Shown here: positions 13,753 to 23,039 of the stretch, piece by piece
Position numbering within the stretch: position 1 is the first letter of the stretch
Layout of the letters: each line of letters starts with the position of its first letter
Assembly (NCBI GenBank): GCA_944474755.1
Contig: OX104120.1
Coordinates: forward strand, 20,988,492 to 21,052,491
Direction: 5' to 3'
Origin: Limnoperna fortunei
Taxonomy: Eukaryota > Mollusca > Bivalvia > Mytilida > Modiolidae
DNA length: 64,000 bases
Made by a program: the position numbers and the translations under genes
The notes under the pieces: generated by a model
What the model was told of the DNA's origin: nothing
Databases searched by the model: none
Seen by the model: only the letters and a program-made list of their open reading frames with translations

Positions 13753-14045
13753 TATAGTTTTATTTATGTTTGTTTGTTTGAATGGTGTTTTAACGCCACT
13801 TTCAGCAATTTTTCAGCTATTTCATGGCATCCAGTTTTTATTGGGGGAGGAAGCCGGAGTACCCGGAGAGAACCCCCGACCTGCGGTAGGAAAACTGGCA
13901 ATCCTTGTCAATTCAGATTGGAGTCGAGTACACCCTGCCTGCAGTGAGAATCGAACCCGCAATCTCAGTGTTGACAGACCACGTGATCAATAGTAAACGA
14001 ACTACATTGACCACTCGGCCACCGAGGCCCCTATAGTCTTATTTA
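13753..14045 (-). mobile_element. tRNA-headed SINE in the last intron of the pseudogene
   Basis: Full-length element 13767-14031, reverse orientation, same family as 10407-10671. The target duplication TATAGTTTTATTTA (13753-13766) matches TATAGTCTTATTTA (14032-14045) with one mismatch. It sits between the membrane and tail exons of copy 1 and is absent from the equivalent intron of the intact gene, so it inserted after the duplication or was lost from the other copy. Confidence 0.92.
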
Positions 14046-14865
14046 ACTGCGTCTGTAAATACAATATCTCACTGTAGACTTTACACTATCTGCTTCAGGT
14101 TTAACCAAAATTATATACGTTATCATTGACAACAAATGTTATAATGTAAACAGCTAATCCGTAAAGGTATATGCTTCCATCAAACGTGACCATATGCAGA
14201 TTATTTCTCGTCATTATTAGACATCATGAAGAATTTCATATAACAATGGGTTTCTAATCATTGTTTCCGATCAAACAAAGAAAACTACAGATTTTAAGAC
14301 AAGGTCTTGTCTTTTGTTAGTTATATTATCTTTTTTCAATTGGATAATGCAATCTGAGAAAATCCCATCTCTCTTTACTAGCGTAATATGAATAATCGTC
14401 GTCAGTTTCTATCGACATTCTTAAGCATTGTTTGCTTGTCTATATGAATTTAATTTTATAGGTCTTACTTAGCTTTTTGATGACCACCAGCAACCAAGTG
14501 AATTTCAACTACGGCTTTTATCAGATATTTCACAATGTCTAACGACTTTCTTTTATCTAGGATATATTCAACCATTTTAATATGCTCCTCCTCCACAGTA
14601 TGGATATCAAAATCAACAACAGACTTCAATGGCATACCCAGCTGTAGGTCCTCAGGGCTTTGGTGCGCCTACTCAGCCGTACAATCCAACCTACAGTTGT
14701 TAAAAATTGAGTCCTACTAAATAACATGTATCACGGACTGTACTGTGTTGATTCTGTATAAAGATATAATTAGTAAGTATGTTTTCAAGTATGATTGGTC
14801 GAAATGGATGAACATCTGTGTGATGAACGTCTTAAGTCAAAATTTGAGCTGATATTAGCAGTAAT

Positions 14866-15440
14866 TTAATGACGTTTCACAGTCTTTGTCCCAATGGAAC
14901 ACCAAGATACCGGAACATCGGTTGTATTTTGAGGTGTTGGGAAGGAAAACACTGCATCGGTTTTTGACGTGACGACAGCTATACAATCGTTTGAAAGCCC
15001 ATGACGCAAGAATTTTGATGGTTTAAGGTGTAAAAGGCTTTCCAAATTTTGATAAAATGCATCCAGGTGTTGAAGGTCTTCATCAAAGCTGCGGGAAGGG
15101 ATCAATATATTGTCCATCTATACAAATGCCCGCGTCCAATGGACTCTCTGTAATACTTTAGACAGTGCATGGAGTAGGAGCGTTTCGTAAGTCTATATGG
15201 TATTTTCTTTTTAATCCAAACACACTTTCGTGGCAGACGCCTGCAGTGTTTGGTGTTTGGTATCAGGATGAAATAAACGTTACTGCTGTCAATATCCGTG
15301 GACCGTACATGTATCAGCCGTGGAATATTACAGGGAAACATTCTTCCTTGTTAGCGCGTTCAGTTTCATAGTCGGTGGCAAATCTGTATTCGTTGTTTTT
15401 ATCTGCGCCAGTAACATTTTTTCAGCTGTTTGCTGACATC
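14866..15440 (-). pseudogene. Ty3/gypsy-type reverse transcriptase fragment
   Basis: Reverse-strand frames contain MDNILIPSRSFDEDLQHLDA and then a decayed SNDCIAVVTSKTDAVFSFPT stretch. This matches the layout of LTR-retrotransposon RT just after the catalytic (V)DD box: DDILIPS, a helix with HL, then the VS.DGI..DP.K block. The first Asp pair is altered (MDN). The preceding frame (15102-15341) holds a shifted MHCL segment. No LTRs, gag, protease or integrase were found, so this is an isolated broken fragment. Confidence 0.7.
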
Positions 15441-15661
15441 TTTTAAACCTTTGGGTTTTAGCGTATAAAATTTTGCTCGATTGGTGGGACCCGACCCAGT
15501 TTCGATACTACGATGATGAGATCTGTACAGCCAATTTCAGATAAACGCACCTTCATTCCTACATGTAATAATATCAGTAGAAATAGAGTTTTTTTTATCT
15601 AATTGTTCTAAATCAAATTTAGGCCCTTTCATTTAACAGTTGTGTTGTTAATGTGTGTGTA

Positions 15662-16140
15662 TTAGATTATAATTAAATTTGCGTTGCAAGCTTTGTAAGC
15701 TAAAATCTGATTGACCAATCTAAATGACCTAACGGTCTTACCCTTTACAATACACATGGGGGGCATTACTTTTCCTTCTGCATTAACGGATGCTAGAATT
15801 GTAACGTTCTCCCTAGAATTACTTGTTCGGCCCGGGACATTTTGGGAACCTTTTCTTGCACAAACATTAGTCGGATTGTGTTCGAATTGTTTCCCGGTTT
15901 CGTCCATGTTCCAAATTTGGGCGGCTTTCAAATTATTTCCGGTAATAACCTTACCCAGATCTTGGTAATACTTTGAAACGACTACACGATTTAGCATTCT
16001 AGAGCGTGAAGTAGTAAGCTTCTCCGGCTTCCTCAGAGTAAGCTCAGGATGACGCGACTTAAAGCCTCGCCACCAGTCATTTCCAGGTATACCCCCTTTA
16101 AACGGAGTTGCTATTTTTTGTACTTTACACAAGCAGGCGA
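15662..16140 (-). pseudogene. pogo/Tigger-type transposase, N-terminal to catalytic fragment
   Basis: 156 open codons on the reverse strand carry the end of a CENP-B-like DNA-binding region (GNDWWRGFKSRHPELTLRKPE) and the start of the DDE catalytic domain. IWNMDETGKQF includes the first catalytic Asp, and NVTILASVNAEGKVMPP follows. The frame breaks after KGKTVRSF, before the second Asp. Transposases of this kind cut and paste their own DNA in the nucleus. The complementary C-terminal part is at 17489-18418 on the same strand but upstream in reading order, so the two cannot form one collinear gene. Confidence 0.8.
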
Positions 16141-16144
16141 TCTA

Positions 16145-17485
16145 GTGGACTTACTTAACATTTTTGGACATTTGAATTATTTAAAGTAAAAGAAAGATAC
16201 AGAAAAATGCAATTGAGACCTGTATTAAAAAAATTTAATTAAATAATTTATTTCTATATGATGCGACAACAACAAAATAACTGGAAAATTAAAAAGTGCA
16301 TAAAACCAACAATAAGACAATGCTAAAGTAGAAACGTTTTCATCATTTAAATTTTCGACAGGAATTACAGATTCGTAATACTTCCCTCATCAAGTCGGTG
16401 TGCAATCTTTGTCCCAAATTATTAACATTCATGACATTTGTACCGTTTGTTAAATCTGCAATCCCAATTGAGCTAAAGGACTGGTTATCGTTTGTTTTAA
16501 AAATATTCGAAATTCTGAATACATTGATTTATGTGTTATTTTTATTTTGCACAGATGTACATGTGAAAATCTTGTTTACTGTTATTCATCATGATGATCA
16601 GCTGCAGCAGCACAGGAAGCCATGGAATATTAACGGTTTACATCACAAAATTGTTTAATACACCATTACAAACAGTAGCAAGAAATTTATTTTTGTTGGA
16701 CATATTTACAATGCGTTAATTATATAATTAAATTCAGATGAGAGCAGATTTAATGTGCATTTATGATAATTGTACGAAATATTTATTTGTTCAACACATT
16801 TACAATAAATGGTTATTACACATAATCACGTGCACATAATGTAATGAATACAACAATATGATCGTTCACCTAGCCAGCTTGATCGCGTAAGAATATATGA
16901 ACATAATTATATTTTAATTCAAATGCAAATAACAAAAGTATTACATTTCGAAATACAAAACATACTGTTTTTCACCTGAAAAATAATCAAAACAATATTA
17001 CAGATAGAAAGTACTTACTTCGGTAAATGCAAACATTGAACTATATTATCGCGCAATAGCTCAGTAAACCGTACCTGAAATTAGTTATAACCCCACGTGT
17101 GATACAATGCAATGATTTGAGTTATGATAATCAGTTCATTAAAAATTTATTTCAACTTACCAGGCTTTTATTGTTTTTTTTATTAATAGATACACTGCTT
17201 TTCTGTCAATCTGTAATGAAATCTCCCGATAAAACTCCCAATAGTACAATTTGTAGTTATTTTTGCGTCAGCCATATTGGATACGTCAATTTTGGGGGTT
17301 TCCCATTGTATCGATATAAAAATAGAACTTGATGTAAAGAGCGCTCTGCTTCTCATCAAAATAAACATTTATACTCAAAATAAACCAGATATTTCAAAAT
17401 TTTGAATAAATTGACTAAATTTGCAACAGCATCTCAAAAAACATATTTCTTCAAAGACTGAACAATATTATATACTTTTCATTGA
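16145..17485. other. AT-rich spacer between transposase pieces
   Basis: No coding match or repeat structure was recognised. The second and third catalytic blocks of the transposase are not present here. Confidence 0.4.
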
Positions 17486-17488
17486 ATT

Positions 17489-18418
17489 TTAGCATTCTAT
17501 ACAGTGTGGACATCTAAACACATTGTCCCTTCTTAGAAATTTAACCGGTGTACAAAATGACAAATGTGTTCAATGGCTACAAAAGTCGCATTCCCCCCAC
17601 TTAACAAATTCAATGCCCATAGTGTTCATTTCTTTAGGTTGCCACCGGTCACAAACACAACAAGTTTCATCGTCATCAGTCAAAATAAAGTCGCTATCAG
17701 TATCATCCTCGTCTGATAGATAAATCGGACCACCTTTCTTATTACATCCAGCTAGGCATTTCGTAATCATGTTTAGTTGTTTTGGTTTTTTTAGCTGCCA
17801 CATTTTGTTTAGTGCTTTTATGTTGCTGTACATTTGGTTTATATGTTTTGACTAGTGACTCCTTTGATGTTTTTGATTGTGCCAGGAGAATGTTTTGGTT
17901 TGCAGTCTTGTTAAGACTACCAGCTAGGTATGGTGGAACAAATTTCCTTTTCGTAGGCTTCTTCACAACCTGCTTGATAGTACAACTCTCGAAAAAAATT
18001 GACAAATTAACACCAATCTGTGTCTGCTCAGGACTGTTGGAGCCAGTATGTCACTCTGGCTCTGTCATATGCTGAATCTCGGGTTTTTCGGTACGATTGG
18101 GATGTTCAATTTCATGAATAGAAAGACTGTTAGGCTGATTGTCTGTGGCAGGATCATCCTCAATATAAATAGTAGATGGCGCAATTTCAGAAGGCATAAT
18201 AGCTTTATTGTCAAATGGATGAATACCGGTTTTACGAAAGGCCGAAACCAGGTTTTGAGGAGACATGGCTTTAAGGTAAGGAGAACAAGTGAGACTGGCA
18301 ATTTCATACTTAGAAATACTAATTCCCGGGTGCTTTTGGAGGTAAGTTGCGCATTCTCTGCTATACATATTTTTAAACGGCCCGAAAATGCCAACATCTA
18401 ACGGCAACGGCTGTGTTA
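17489..18418 (-). pseudogene. pogo-type transposase C-terminus with PHD-like finger
   Basis: Reverse-strand reading starts with LDVGIFGPFKNMYSRECATY, the conserved QPLD.G.F.P.K block that lies beyond the DDE core in pogo/jerky-type transposases, and continues to SAFRKTGIHPFDNKAI. Two frame changes (near 18040 and 17830) follow. The C-terminus is a cysteine-rich finger, CCVCDRWQPKE..GECDFCSH..THLSFC..FRCPHC, resembling a PHD-type zinc finger. Its conserved Trp codon is TGA (17570-17572), and the natural stop is at 17489-17491. The element is dead. A GC-rich foreign segment at 18419-18520 interrupts it upstream. Confidence 0.78.
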
Positions 18419-18525
18419 AGTGACCGCCTTAGGTCCCCATCGGGTCTAAGCCTGAGCTATGGTAGGATCACCAGGGAGTGAAGCCCCCGGAAGCTCCTGC
18501 ATTTTGGGGTTTTAAAGAGTTTAAT
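18419..18525. repeat. GC-rich unclassified insertion
   Basis: About 100 bp, notably richer in G and C than its surroundings (GGTCCCCATCGGGTC, CACCAGGGAGTGAAGCCCCC), abuts the transposase reading frame at 18418. The composition and abrupt edge suggest an inserted repeat. I do not recognise the family. Confidence 0.4.
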
Positions 18526-18934
18526 CTATACAAACATTAAATGACTAAAAAGAACGCAATATCTGGATAAGGAGGATCAAAAGACTTTTTCGTTTCCTTT
18601 CTTGAAAAATCTTGAGAACTTGTTCCTGGTTGAACGTCAATTTCCACACAAGTACTGTCAATGTTCGACGGATGGCTGTGCACATGCAAGTCCGTGACTT
18701 TCTGTTGAAAATAAGAGTGTATCTTTTTCACTTTAAACTCATGCGGTAAACAAACTTGTCGACGGATACTATTGAAATAATGTTAATTAAAGGGAACCAG
18801 TATACAATATCAAACTAATGTTTAAATGTAATGTACATGTATCTATATTGTAAAACTTAGAAACAAGAGGTAAATGCCTCTAAAACTAAAATTGGTATTT
18901 TTTAAAATGTATATGAAAATCCTGTTTTGTGTTA

Positions 18935-19140
18935 AATATTGTAGATGACTTTACATATCTAGGCACTGTTTTCATGTTCAATGGTTCTTTCTGTAACAAC
19001 AAGTCTAAGCTTGTCTCTCAAGGTAGAAAAGCTCTGTGTAGTATTCAGAAAAAGAGTAGACAATTAAATTTGCCCCAATGATATACAGTTAGAACTTTTT
19101 GATATGATGGTGGCACCTGTATTATTGTATGAAGTAGGGG
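18935..19140 (+). pseudogene. LINE reverse transcriptase scrap
   Basis: VDDFTYLGTVFMFNGSFCN and the following GRKALCSIQKKSRQLNLP match the region just after the YADD box in the other LINEs here (compare the YLGTVF and YLGILF segments at 19585 and 47230). Stops follow at once. It is a separate, shorter insertion than the next LINE. Confidence 0.65.
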
Positions 19141-19147
19141 CAGCACC

Positions 19148-19195
19148 GCTAGTCCGACACCCCATTAGTTTGACACCACTCATAATAACCAAGTC
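19148..19195. repeat. 16-bp tandem repeat, left block
   Basis: AGTCCGACACCCCATTAGTT and a following GACACC are units of the same 16-bp repeat found at 20737-20795. The LINE 19200-20736 separates the two blocks. Confidence 0.6.
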
Positions 19196-19199
19196 TCAA

Positions 19200-20736
19200 A
19201 TTATTTTAATTGTGAAATAGGAGTTCGTCAAGGTGAAAATCTCTCCCCTTTTCTATTCTCATTGTTCTTAAACGATTTAGAAGACTTCTTAATATCACAA
19301 AATGTAAATGGTTTAACAAGTGTAGAACATGATATTGAACATGAGCTGGAAATTTATTTAAAGCTATTTATATTGTTATATGCTGACGACACTGTACTAC
19401 TGGCTGAATCTGCTGTAGACTTGCAATCACAACTAAATGCATTGCAAGAGTACTGTGAACACTGGAGATTAAAAGTTAACGTAAATAAAACAAAAGCTAT
19501 GGTATTTAGTTTGGGAAAAGTCCCTCCTGATATCACCTTTTACTATAACAACGATGAAATTGAATTAGTTAATAGTTTTATCTATCTTGGCACTGTTTTT
19601 ACTAAAACATTTAATTTTGATTCCACTAAGAAGAATCAAGCAGATAAAGCTAATAGAGAGATGTTCGAGGTGCTTAGATTAGGAAGAATGTATAAACTAT
19701 CTGTTAAACTGCAACTGGAGTTATTTGACAAGTTAATAAAACCAATTTTACTCTATGGTTGTGAGGTGTGCGGCTTTGGAAAAATTGAAATTTTAGAAAG
19801 AATACACTTGAAATTCTGCAAAACGTTGTTAAATTTAAAATCTACTACACCCAATTATATGGTATATGGAGAGCTAGGTAGATATCTAATAAATATAGAT
19901 ATAAAAGTTAGATGCATCACTTTTTGGGGAAGGCTAGTTACTGGAAAACAATCAAAATTGTCAAATATTTTATATATCCTATCCAGAAAGCTTGACTCGG
20001 AAAAAAATGGGAATGGAAATTTTAAATAGCTAAACTTCATTCAAAATACTTTTAATGAATGTGGATTTACACATATATGGGATTCTGAAAGTTTTCACAG
20101 TGTTGAATTTTCAAAATCACTTGTAAAGCAGCGATTGTTGGATCAATTTGTGCAGCATTGGTTTTCGTTATTGAACAACTCTCCGAAAGCTCTAAACTAT
20201 AGAATTTTCAAAACAGAATTTTTATTTGAAAAATATTTTAATATCCTTAGTACTAAAGATGCTATATTGCATTATGTAGGTTTAGAACAACGAACCACTA
20301 TTTACCAATAGAAACTGGAAGATTGCAAAATTTAGACAGAGAAAAGCGTTATTGTAATTTGTGTAACTGCTCAAAATTAGGGGATGAATATCATTATATT
20401 TTTGAGTGTACTGCCTTATTAGATAAAAGACGACAACTTATTCCAAAACAGTTTACTCGTAATCACACTACAGTTCAATTTTCAAAACTAATGTCATCAA
20501 CTAAACAAACGCTGCTAAGAAAACTATGCAAATTTATAAAATGTATAAATAACAGCCTTACTATGCCTCCTGGCTAAATGACGTAAACTTTGAACCCTTT
20601 TATGTATATAGTGTACATAGTCAGTGTATGATGTGTGATGTGTGATGTTGTTGTTGGTTGTTTTGTTGTGTTGTTTTTCTCTGTACCAATGTACTGTTGG
20701 CTGTATGAGAAATAAAGATATATATGGTTTTTTTTG
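19200..20736 (+). pseudogene. 5'-truncated LINE, RT to 3' UTR
   Basis: Begins inside the RT domain at GVRQGENLSPFLFSLFLNDL and continues through ILLYADDTVLLAES, the catalytic YADD box of polymerases, then the thumb (KTKAMVFSLG, YLGTVF). The open frame of 255 codons (19262-20029) ends with a stop. The same protein resumes in other frames to a C-terminal zinc knuckle, RYCNLCNCSKLGDEYHYIFEC (20345-20410), and stops at 20577. A short 3' UTR ends with GAAATAAAGATATATATGG. Endonuclease and ORF1 are missing through 5' truncation. It is closely similar to the LINE at 43631-48345 but clearly a different copy. Confidence 0.88.
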
Positions 20737-20795
20737 ACACCCCATTGGTCAGACACCTCATTAGTCCGACACCCTAATAGTCCGACGCCCCAAAT
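20737..20795. repeat. 16-bp tandem repeat, right block
   Basis: Units GACACCCCATTGGTCA, GACACCTCATTAGTCC, GACACCCTAATAGTCC and a partial GACGCCCC. Together with 19148-19195 this brackets the LINE. Confidence 0.7.
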
Positions 20796-21234
20796 GTATT
20801 TGAATCTTTTTGTGTTCAATTTTACAAATAAATACTTGGCATAAAAATTTTTACTCCAAATGATATATTATATGGTTAACTCGGTAGATTTCCTATTGAT
20901 AAGTAGAATGATAGCATTTTGGAAAAAAGTTGTATACATAAACAAGACAAGATTTGTGTTACATTTAATTTAATAATTATTAATTTAATAACACTGCCGC
21001 CAAAAATTTTAAGATCAAGAAATGATTGCATTAAGTACCAAATCAAAGTCGGTTAAACTAAAAAAGAGGCTTATTTTCTTTAAAGAAATAATATTTGTTT
21101 TTGAAAATCGAAGTTTGGTTGTGAAGTAAGTAAACATATTTTAGTTATTTTATCTATGAAGCTATCTTTATTGGTTAAACAAAGATTGTGTGATTAATTT
21201 AAGCAATCTTGGTATAACAATCTGTTCAACTCTC

Positions 21235-21935
21235 CAAATGTCTTAACTTTAGAATTTTCAAGTGTACCCATAATGTTGAGAAATATGTGTTAGATTTTCC
21301 ATATGATCCGAGAAAAGCTTATTGTAATTTCAGATGTTTAAATCATAGGTTACAAATTGAACAGGTTCGTTTCTGGGGAGTTGAAAGAGATGACCGTATT
21401 TGCGATATTTGTGATATGCAATGTATTGGTGCTGAATTTAACTATTTGTTTGAATGTAAATTTTTCTCTATGGAAAGAAATCAATTGTTACCAAAAGATT
21501 CTTTTAAGCATCCAAATACTTTAAAATTTAATGAGGGGCCTCGGTGGCCGAGTGGTCAAGGTAGTTCGTCTACTATTGATCACGTGGTCTGTCAACACTG
21601 AGATTGTGGGTTCGATTCTCACTGCAGGCAGGGTGTACTCGACTCAAATCTTAATTGACAAGGATTGTCAGTTTTCCTACCGCAGGTCGGGGGTTTTCTC
21701 CGGGTACTCCGGCTTCCTCCCCCAATAAAAACTGGACGCCATGATATAGCTGAAAAATTGCTGAAAGTGGCGTAAAACACCATCAAACAAACAATCAAGC
21801 AATAAAATTTAATGACTTGTTCAACTGTAATGACTATAAAACAAAATTTAATGTCGCTAAACTATGTAAGATAATATTATCTGTTCTAAATAGAATGTCG
21901 TCAAAGATACCAAGGTTAACAAAAAAAGTTTCTTC
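21235..21935 (+). pseudogene. LINE C-terminal fragment split by a SINE
   Basis: The left part (to 21534) encodes the zinc knuckle RICDICDMQCIGAEFNYLFEC and flanks. The right part (from 21803) continues with the AKLCKIILSVLNRMS-like C-terminus. The SINE 21535-21802 lies between them. The RT core is absent. It is another 5'-truncated insertion of the LINE group seen at 19200 and 43631. Confidence 0.8.
21522..21815 (+). mobile_element. Full-length tRNA-headed SINE inside a LINE
   Basis: Element 21535-21802. The head carries box A GGTGGCCGAGTGGTC and box B GGGTTCGATTCTC, the RNA polymerase III internal promoter. The core CCGGGTACTCCGGCTTCCTC and the tail GCTGAAAAATTGCTGAAAGT follow. TAAAATTTAATGA is present on both sides (21522-21534 and 21803-21815), a perfect 13-bp target-site duplication. 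This is the best-preserved reference copy in the window. It would need LINE-encoded machinery to move. Confidence 0.95.
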
Positions 21936-22290
21936 GCCAGACGCGCGTTTCGTCTAATCACGTGCGTCTAATCAAGACTCATCAGTGGCGCTCAAACCCA
22001 AACAATATATAAAAATCCAAATGATTAAGATGCTGTAGAGCTTTTATCACCAAAATTCTAAAACGTTATATCAAATCCTGCTAAGGCTATCTACACCTTG
22101 AAATAAAAAAAACCTTAGAATTAAAATATTTTCTGAAATTTCTAGTCAGTAAATTTAGAAAATAACTTTATCACTGTTAGAATCAATGATTTTTCTGTCC
22201 GCACCAAAGTGTGACTACTGGGCTGGTGATACCCTCGAGGACTAACAGTCCACCAGCAGAGGCATCGACCCAGTGGTTGCAAATAAAATG
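21930..22290 (-). mobile_element. Dispersed repeat carrying a hammerhead ribozyme
   Basis: About 360 bp. The low-coordinate end holds a hammerhead motif on the reverse strand (separate entry). The high-coordinate end (22205-22275) holds a self-complementary block in which ACTGGG pairs with CCCAGT and CTGGTG with CACCAG. No ORF is present. Hammerheads of this small type are known from Penelope-like retroelements and from non-autonomous retrozymes in animals, including mussels. Assignment to either is inference. Confidence 0.65.
21935..21990 (-). ncRNA. Hammerhead ribozyme (small stem III)
   Basis: Read on the reverse strand: stem I strand CGCCA (21990-21986), conserved CTGATGA (21985-21979), stem II GTCT (21978-21975) paired with AGAC (21955-21952) across an enlarged 19-nt loop, then GAAA (21951-21948). 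A minimal stem III follows, AC...GT around GCGC, then GTC ending at 21940 and stem I strand TGGCG (21939-21935). All the usual invariant core bases are present: CUGANGA, GAA, A15.1-U16.1 and C17. Predicted self-cleavage is after the C opposite 21940. The large stem II loop appears to come from a short internal duplication of GTCTAATCA. Activity is not shown. Such short stem III ribozymes often cleave best as dimers. Confidence 0.8.
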
Positions 22291-22559
22291 CCGTCAAATT
22301 TTACTTAATCTATGATATACTTTATCAGTATTGCCTTCCTAAATCACACCTGTGTATTATTATTAATGTATCAATTTTGATGTTATATTTAATTAAGTTA
22401 TCATTTGATTACTTACATGTATATTATGTTAATATTTGTTTGTTTGTATTCAACATACCCGTGTTTGGGGTCATTGAAAAAATAAAAAGTTCAAAGTGCA
22501 TCGAACAACGTCCGTCAAGTGCCGCTCACTTTTAAGGGTGTTTGTTTTCGTTTTTTCGT

Positions 22560-22990
22560 TTATTTTTTTTGTTTTTTTTTTTTGACAATCTGATGTGCAA
22601 GCAAATGATTTTTTGCTTGTATGGGAACTACGAGCCTGCCAGCTGTTGCAGATCTGAGAGAATATTTATATAGACCACTACATGTAGTAAATTTATCAGC
22701 AACATAATTTGGAGATAATCCATTTGTACATTTAAACATCAGAAGAGACTGGAAATATTCAATTCTAGTAAATATAGTCATCCATTTAAGTTCTTTAAAA
22801 CATCATCATTGGTGGATAATCAAAAGATTTGTTTAAGAGTAGTCTGACGGCACGTTTTTGTAACTTATAAATACGCTCAAGATGATATTTTGTAGTTAGG
22901 CCCCACGCTGTGCTACAATAATCAAATACTGGCATTATGTAACTATTATAATAGTTCCATTAATAAAACCTCTCATTTCATGTTTATTTT
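22560..22990 (-). pseudogene. CR1/jockey-like LINE RT, C-terminal fragment
   Basis: Reverse-strand reading contains WGLTTKYHLERIYKLQKRAVRLL and, in the 22781-22560 frame, FQSLLMFKCTNGLSPNYVAD. These are hallmark segments of the region downstream of the RT thumb in CR1/jockey-group LINEs (Y...I.KLQKRA.R and mFK..ngl.P.yl). There are several stops and the 5' part is missing. It differs in sequence from the zinc-knuckle LINEs elsewhere in the window. Confidence 0.7.
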
Positions 22991-23039
22991 CAACATTTTT
23001 ATCGGATATTGATATTTTATGTTTTTAGTCAAATGCGAG

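Larger units (their letters stand above)
9118..14703 (+). pseudogene. Cysteine/tyrosine-rich membrane protein-like pseudogene, copy 1
   Basis: Paralogue of the intact gene at 33130-50898. The exon 1 relic (about 9118-9158) aligns with the signal-peptide exon but has lost the ATG and the splice donor. No Cys-rich second exon was found between 9160 and 13420. The membrane exon is 13421-13596, 176 nt like the intact copy, with AG before and GT after. It encodes TGGAIAGIVIGVLVGVAIVV and so on, but has TGA at 13533-13535 where the intact copy has GGA. The tail exon is 14561-14703 after a TCTAG acceptor, with TAA at 14578-14580 in place of CAA. The rest of the tail is open and includes a PPQY motif, ending YNPTYSC, shorter than the intact tail. 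Two nonsense codons plus loss of the start make this copy non-functional as a conventional gene. Confidence 0.85.

Noticed and set aside
13741..13993. Two overlapping forward ORFs with CGRKTGNPCQ-type sequence
   Set aside because: They translate the complement of the SINE at 13767-14031; the same frames recur in every SINE copy.
21535..21640. Functional tRNA-Ser/Leu gene
   Set aside because: A and B boxes are present but arm pairing is poor and the sequence continues into a SINE core with a flanking target duplication.
22205..22275. A second canonical hammerhead
   Set aside because: The core reads CTGGTGA instead of CTGATGA and the GAAA is missing (CTAACA), so it does not meet the motif; retained only as an unexplained structure.
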